Under the pieces are notes generated by a model. It was not told where the DNA came from, searched no databases, and saw only the letters and a list, made by a program, of their open reading frames with translations. Shown here piece by piece: positions 59,789-64,000 of a stretch of 64,000 nt of DNA. Position numbers and translations under genes: made by a program. Each line of letters begins with the position of its first letter. Positions within the stretch are counted from its first letter, which is position 1. This DNA comes from Hirschia litorea. Its GTDB lineage: Bacteria > Pseudomonadota > Alphaproteobacteria > Caulobacterales > Hyphomonadaceae. The stretch lies in assembly GCF_042665075.1 (NCBI RefSeq), contig NZ_JBHTBR010000002.1, positions 1,116,001 through 1,180,000 of the forward strand, given 5' to 3'.

Positions 59789-60082
59789 TTATTGCGCCCC
59801 CTCATCATGCATTTCAGTATCTTCTGGTGCATCTTCAATGACATTACCTGCAGCATCCAGCTTCTCACCATCTGCAGAATAATATTCAACTGCCGATGAG
59901 AAATCACGCGACTTTGCAACAGCTGCTGCATTATCGCCAAGGCGCGCAAGCGTGATAACAAAGACCAAAATCACAAAACCAAATAAAGCCAGCGCCAGAT
60001 ATTGGCCACGCCGCTTGCGTATCTTAGCTTGCGCCGGCGTCAATGTAATAGTCTCTCGAACAGGTTGAGATTGATCGTTCAT
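59789..60082 (-). CDS. Small single-helix protein between ctaB and ctaG
   Basis: 97 residues from ATG 60082 (MNDQSQPVRETITLTPAQA), overlapping ctaB's stop by 4 bp (ATGA). One helix (QYLALALFGFVILVFVITLA) after a basic KIRKRRG, then a polar, acidic periplasmic tail (AAGNVIEDAPEDTEMHDEGAQ). Position and size match the CoxF-type proteins of alphaproteobacterial oxidase clusters; function unproven. Frame extends upstream to 60097, but the overlap start is better. Confidence 0.75.
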   Translation of the reverse strand: MNDQSQPVRETITLTPAQAKIRKRRGQYLALALFGFVILVFVITLARLGDNAAAVAKSRDFSSAVEYYSADGEKLDAAGNVIEDAPEDTEMHDEGAQ

Positions 60083-61044
60083 GAGAGGCCTCCCCACACA
60101 AAAGGTGTTGCAAAGTAAAGCCCCAAACCTTGCTCGATAGCTAAGACCCCAAACAAGGCAAATAGATACACGATCGAAATTCCAAACAAACGTTTTGCGT
60201 GCGGGAGATCATTTTCACCAATTTCGGAATCATCACCTGCTTTAGACATGAACACACGTATAGCAGCCCACAAAAACCAGACGCCTAGACCAAATGCCGC
60301 AACAAGATAAGCATACCCGCCCAGACCAGTAGCAACTGGCACCATGCCCAATGGCAATAACAGAATTGAATATAGCAGAATCTGTAAACGCGTGTGCTTT
60401 GCACCATGCGTTACCGGCAGCATTGGCACGCCAGCTTTGCCATACTCTTTGCTTGTCCAAAGCGACAAAGCCCAGAAGTGCGGTGGTGTCCAAAAGAATA
60501 TAATCGCAAACAACAGCCACGCATTTAGAGGCGCATCACCTGTGGCTGCAGCCCAGCCAATCATTGGAGGGAAAGCACCGGCAGCTCCCCCAATCACAAT
60601 GTTTTGCGATGTCGAACGTTTCAGCCAAATTGTGTAAACGACCGCATAAAAGAAAATCGAGAATGCAAGCAACCCAGCAGCAAGTGGATTGGATGCAAGT
60701 GCCATAATTGTAACTGACACCGCCGACATGATTAGGCCAAGGCCCAATGCTTCATCTCGCGGGATCAACCCCGCCGGCACAGGGCGCACCATTGTCCGCT
60801 TCATGACCGCATCAATATCGTGATCATACCACATATTTAGCGCACCAGCGGCACCAGAGGCGAGAGCCACAGCCAAAACAGCCGAGGCAGCAGTTACCCA
60901 ATTCATTGAGCCCGGTGCAGCGATCAAACCTGCAAATGCTGTAAAGACAACAAGCATCATTACGCGCGGCTTCATCAGCTGCACGTAATCGCCAAAGCTG
61001 GCCATGCGTGTATCGTCTTCCAATGTGTTGGTTAAATCGCTCAT
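60079..61044 (-). CDS. ctaB: Protohaem IX farnesyltransferase
   Basis: 321 residues, UbiA-superfamily prenyltransferase that makes haem O from haem B. Eight or nine helices. Asp-rich motif NMWYDHDIDAVMKRTMVRPVP near residue 75; second conserved loop PPHFWALSLWTSKEYGKAGVPM. The terminator at 61117 separates it from ctaCD, so it has its own promoter in the spacer (~61045-61116). First gene of ctaB-small-ctaG-ctaE and onward. Confidence 0.96.
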   Translation of the reverse strand: MSDLTNTLEDDTRMASFGDYVQLMKPRVMMLVVFTAFAGLIAAPGSMNWVTAASAVLAVALASGAAGALNMWYDHDIDAVMKRTMVRPVPAGLIPRDEALGLGLIMSAVSVTIMALASNPLAAGLLAFSIFFYAVVYTIWLKRSTSQNIVIGGAAGAFPPMIGWAAATGDAPLNAWLLFAIIFFWTPPHFWALSLWTSKEYGKAGVPMLPVTHGAKHTRLQILLYSILLLPLGMVPVATGLGGYAYLVAAFGLGVWFLWAAIRVFMSKAGDDSEIGENDLPHAKRLFGISIVYLFALFGVLAIEQGLGLYFATPFVWGGLS

Positions 61045-61116
61045 TGTTTCAATCTAATGATACAAACGCTCCCCTGCTTGGAACAATTACCAAAACAGAA
61101 GAGCGAATGTGAAGTT

Positions 61117-61147
61117 AAAAACGGACCGCTAAAATCCTAGCGGTCCG
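61117..61147 (-). terminator. Rho-independent terminator of ctaCD
   Basis: CGGACCGCTA (61122-61131) and TAGCGGTCCG (61138-61147) form an exact 10-bp stem; TTTTT follows in the minus direction. Lies 11 bp after the ctaD stop. Confidence 0.93.
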
Positions 61148-61157
61148 CATTCAGATT

Positions 61158-62828
61158 TTAGTGTCCACCAGAATTCTTAACCACTGGAAGTTCATTGAAC
61201 TGGTGGAAAGGTGGTGGTGAAGACAATGTCCACTCAAGTGTTGTCGCGTACTCACCCCATGGGTTTGCTTCAGCTTTCTTACGAGCGATCATAGATAGGA
61301 TCAGACCGACAAAGAAGAAGATCATCGCAACAGCTGTAATCATGTAGCCATATGTTGAGATCTTGTTCCAGAAAGCAAACGCGTCAGGATAGTCCACATA
61401 ACGACGTGGCATACCGTTTAGACCGAGGAAGTGTTGTGGGAAGAAGATCATGTTTGTACCCACAAACATCAGCCAGAAGTGTACGCCTGCAAAGAAGACG
61501 TTGTACTTGATGCCGAACATTTTCTCGAACCAGTAATACCAACCCGCAAACAGTGTGAACACAGCACCTAGTGACAGCACATAGTGGAAGTGCGCAACCA
61601 CATAATATGTGTCGTGAAGCATGTGATCGACACCAGCATTCGCCAACATCACGCCTGTCACACCACCAACGGTGAACAAGAAGATGAAACCAATTGCCCA
61701 GAGCATCGGCACAGTGAAAGTGATAGACCCACCCCACATTGTCGCGATCCAAGAGAAGATTTTCACACCTGTCGGCACCGCGATCACCATGGTCGCAGCC
61801 ACAAAGTATGCTTTCAGCTCAACGCCCATACCTACTGTATACATGTGGTGAGCCCACACGATAAAGCCGATAAAACCAATAGCCGCCATCGCATAAGCCA
61901 TCGCTAGGTAACCAAATACTGGTTTCTTAGAGAAAGTTGAAACGATGTGAGAAATGATACCAAAACCCGGCAAGATCATGATGTACACTTCTGGGTGTCC
62001 AAAGAACCAGAACAAGTGCTGGAACATGATTGGATCACCACCACCAGCAGGATCAAAGAACTGAGACCCGAAGTTACGGTCTGTCAGTAGCATTGTCAGC
62101 GCAGCAGCAAGAACAGGAAGCGCAAGAACAAGAAGGAATGCAGTAATCAACAAAGCCCAAGCGAACAAAGGCATTTTGTGAATAGTCATACCCGGTGCGC
62201 GCATGTTCAAGATTGTCACGATGAAGTTCACCGCACCCAAAATTGAAGAAATACCTGCAATGTGTAGAGACAGAATAAGGAGGTCCATAGATGAACCTGG
62301 GTGGCCCATTGTGGAAAGCGGCGGATAGAGCACCCAACCACCACCAAAACCTTTAGAGCTTTCGCTCACACCCGGTACAAACATTGAAAGCAATGCAAGA
62401 CCAAATGAGAAAGGCATCAGCCAGAAAGAAATATTGTTCATGCGTGGCATCGCCATATCCGGCGCACCAATCATGATTGGAACAAAGAAGTTACCAAAAC
62501 CACCGATAAGCGCAGGCATAACCATGAAGAAGATCATCGTTAGACCGTGCATTGTCGTCACAACGTTATAGTTGTGCTGGTCACCCCAACCATCAACACC
62601 TGTAAAGTATTGAACGCCCGGCTCCATAAGCTCCATGCGGATCATACCAGAAAGGCCAAATCCAATCACACCCGCAAACATTGCGAAGACAAGGTACATG
62701 ATACCAATGTCTTTGTGGTTTGTTGAAAACAACCAACGTGCTGGAGACCAAACACTTGGCGCGCCAGTGTGATCACCATCATGGTGGTCTGCCACGGCTT
62801 CTCTTTTAATTGTCGGTTCCGTCGTCAT
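61158..62828 (-). CDS. ctaD: Cytochrome c oxidase subunit I
   Basis: 556-residue catalytic subunit, twelve helices, binding haem a, haem a3 and CuB. Landmarks: VTTMHGLTMIFFMVMPALIG (low-spin haem His), WFFGHPEVYIMILPGFG (CuB His and the cross-linked Tyr, E in K/D channel area), WAHHMYTVGM (CuB His pair), and DTYYVVAHFHYVLSLGAVF (haem ligands). An A-family aa3 enzyme by these motifs. AGGAGC upstream. Downstream of ctaC by 23 bp. Confidence 0.98.
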   Translation of the reverse strand: MTTEPTIKREAVADHHDGDHTGAPSVWSPARWLFSTNHKDIGIMYLVFAMFAGVIGFGLSGMIRMELMEPGVQYFTGVDGWGDQHNYNVVTTMHGLTMIFFMVMPALIGGFGNFFVPIMIGAPDMAMPRMNNISFWLMPFSFGLALLSMFVPGVSESSKGFGGGWVLYPPLSTMGHPGSSMDLLILSLHIAGISSILGAVNFIVTILNMRAPGMTIHKMPLFAWALLITAFLLVLALPVLAAALTMLLTDRNFGSQFFDPAGGGDPIMFQHLFWFFGHPEVYIMILPGFGIISHIVSTFSKKPVFGYLAMAYAMAAIGFIGFIVWAHHMYTVGMGVELKAYFVAATMVIAVPTGVKIFSWIATMWGGSITFTVPMLWAIGFIFLFTVGGVTGVMLANAGVDHMLHDTYYVVAHFHYVLSLGAVFTLFAGWYYWFEKMFGIKYNVFFAGVHFWLMFVGTNMIFFPQHFLGLNGMPRRYVDYPDAFAFWNKISTYGYMITAVAMIFFFVGLILSMIARKKAEANPWGEYATTLEWTLSSPPPFHQFNELPVVKNSGGH

Positions 62829-62851
62829 GGGACCTTAGCTCCTTCTATTCT

Positions 62852-63778
62852 TTATTGAGCCGAGGCCACACGCACGAGCTGTGCAGGGCGTGGGGCGACT
62901 TGGTTGATGTAAGCTGTTGCTGCGTCGATATCATCGTACGCAAGGCGAAGCCATTCGTCATATTGCTCTTGAGGAACGATACGCATTTCGATTGGCATAA
63001 AGGCGTGGTCACGTCCGCAAAGCTCTGAACACTGGCCGTAATATGTTCCCACTTTTTCTGCTTTAAACCAAAGCTGGTTCAAACGCCCTGGAACAGCATC
63101 TGTTTTCAAACGGAAAGCAGGCATTGCCCATGAGTGGATCACATCAGAGGCTGCAAGGTTCATACGAATGTATTTGCCTTGCGGAAGAACCAATGGATTG
63201 TCAGTTGAAAGATTACGACGTGCACCCGGTGTAGAAGCGATATCCTCACCTGCAATCATGCGGGCATCAAATTCAACTACTTCTGTTTCGCCATCAGTGT
63301 TTTCAAAGTCGATCATGTAAGACCAGTACCACTGACGCCCGTAAGTTTTGATTGTAACCCAATCATCAGCAGCGATTTCTTGATACTCACCACTTTCAAG
63401 CTTTTGCTTTGTTGGCTCCACGTCCAATGTAAACAAGAGCGGAAACGAGAAAATCGCAATCGCAAATAAGATCAACACAGGTGCAATCGTCCAGATCACC
63501 TCAATCGCAGTATTGTGCGAGAATTTAGCAGGTGTTGGGTTTGCTTTCGCGTTGAATTTCAAAATCACCCAGCCAAGCAACAGCGTCACAAACACTGTGA
63601 TGATAGTAATAATCACCATCACATAGTTGTGAAAAAAGGTAACTTGTTCCGCAACAGCTGACGCTGCAGGCTGCGGGCCAATTGCCATTGGAGTTGGTTC
63701 ATTCGCAAGCGCAGAACCTGCGCCTACTAGAAGAGCACCTGCCATAGCAGCGCTCAATTTTAATCCGTGCAAACGCAT
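62852..63778 (-). CDS. ctaC: Cytochrome c oxidase subunit II
   Basis: 308 residues from ATG 63778 (MRLHGLKLSAAMAGA), which has GAGGGAGA upstream and opens with a signal peptide (cut near ANE); the frame continues to 63850. Two helices (NYVMVIITIITVFVTLLLGW and TIAPVLILFAIAIFSFPLLF) and a periplasmic CuA domain with YGQCSELCGRDHAFMPIEM, all copper ligands present. First gene of ctaCD. Promoter presumably in the AT-rich spacer 63779-64000. Confidence 0.97.
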   Translation of the reverse strand: MRLHGLKLSAAMAGALLVGAGSALANEPTPMAIGPQPAASAVAEQVTFFHNYVMVIITIITVFVTLLLGWVILKFNAKANPTPAKFSHNTAIEVIWTIAPVLILFAIAIFSFPLLFTLDVEPTKQKLESGEYQEIAADDWVTIKTYGRQWYWSYMIDFENTDGETEVVEFDARMIAGEDIASTPGARRNLSTDNPLVLPQGKYIRMNLAASDVIHSWAMPAFRLKTDAVPGRLNQLWFKAEKVGTYYGQCSELCGRDHAFMPIEMRIVPQEQYDEWLRLAYDDIDAATAYINQVAPRPAQLVRVASAQ

Positions 63779-64000
63779 AGCTTTGCGCGTCTCCCTCAAT
63801 TCTTCACACGCGCCAAAACCGATTTCAACACGCAATTTCGTCAGGACCAATCAGAACTCGCGAAAATTTCTAGTGATACACCTAAAAACAATACGCTATT
63901 CGCTTATTTCCACCTTCGCTATCATGACCCCTTAGCCTTTGAAAAGTGAGCTAAGAGACAAAGCGACAGATTTTCGCCACTTTATGGCTGTAACCGCGCC
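63779..64000 (-). promoter_or_regulatory. Upstream region of ctaC
   Basis: About 220 bp to the window edge without a credible gene. Probably holds the ctaC promoter; I see no clear -35/-10 pair or operator. Confidence 0.35.

Overview
The window is a gene-dense stretch of an alphaproteobacterial chromosome with moderate GC content (near 50% by eye). Several things point to the Caulobacterales/Hyphomonadaceae branch (Hirschia/Hyphomonas-like): a CcrM cell-cycle methyltransferase with a cluster of GANTC sites in its leader, split ATP synthase b/b' genes in an atpI-B-E-F'-F operon, an aa3-type cytochrome oxidase cluster with ctaB/ctaG/SURF1/thrC/M16 peptidase, a DUF721-dsbA-smc block, and a LexA-type GTTC-N7-GTTC box. 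I have not assigned a species. No insertion sequence, prophage, CRISPR array, rRNA or tRNA gene is visible.

Layout. 1-3.2 kb: glyQ-glyS on the minus strand. 3.2-9.7 kb: the most accessory-looking part, with a secreted thermonuclease, an unrecognised exported Cys-rich protein, a HxlR regulator divergent from a nitroreductase, dodecin, a small hydrolase, an ABM-type monooxygenase, three very short genes (57, 35 and 58 codons), and palindrome-rich gene-free stretches. 9.7-20 kb: tRNA methyltransferase and DUF2007, polyprenyl diphosphate synthase, a WecA/MraY-type transferase, ispE, two tandem TPR proteins, ETF-ubiquinone oxidoreductase, and a divergent uracil-DNA-glycosylase-like protein. 20-27 kb: a GAF-hybrid histidine kinase with a small ORF in front, two rSAM-associated transferases, a PA0069-type radical SAM protein behind a LexA-type box, and ccrM. 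27-34.5 kb: VOC protein, M23 lipoprotein, mutY, and the DUF721-dsbA-smc run. 34.5-37.4 kb: F0 ATP synthase operon ending in a strong terminator. 38-42.8 kb: glycine cleavage operon gcvT-H-PA-PB on the minus strand behind a tandem glycine riboswitch. 42.9-53 kb: argS, a lipoprotein, ispH, TauE/SafE, DUF3147, thrB, a candidate small RNA, a double RNase HI gene, nfeD/SPFH, peroxiredoxin and YqgE. 53-64 kb: an EAL protein, then on the minus strand ctaC-ctaD, a terminator, ctaB-small TM protein-ctaG-ctaE-DUF983-SURF1-thrC-M16 peptidase.

Functional themes are respiration (cox cluster, F0 operon, ETF-QO), isoprenoid and envelope precursor synthesis (ispE, ispH, polyprenyl synthase, WecA-like), glycine and threonine metabolism, and DNA maintenance (SMC, CcrM, MutY, RNase HI, UDG-like, SOS-linked radical SAM).

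The most unusual items are: one ORF encoding two complete RNase HI domains, each with all active-site residues; a compact stem-loop RNA candidate with a C-rich loop just upstream of it; a LexA-type box in front of the radical SAM gene; a UDG-family protein lacking hallmark residues; and three tiny genes supported by ribosome binding sites or a dedicated terminator.
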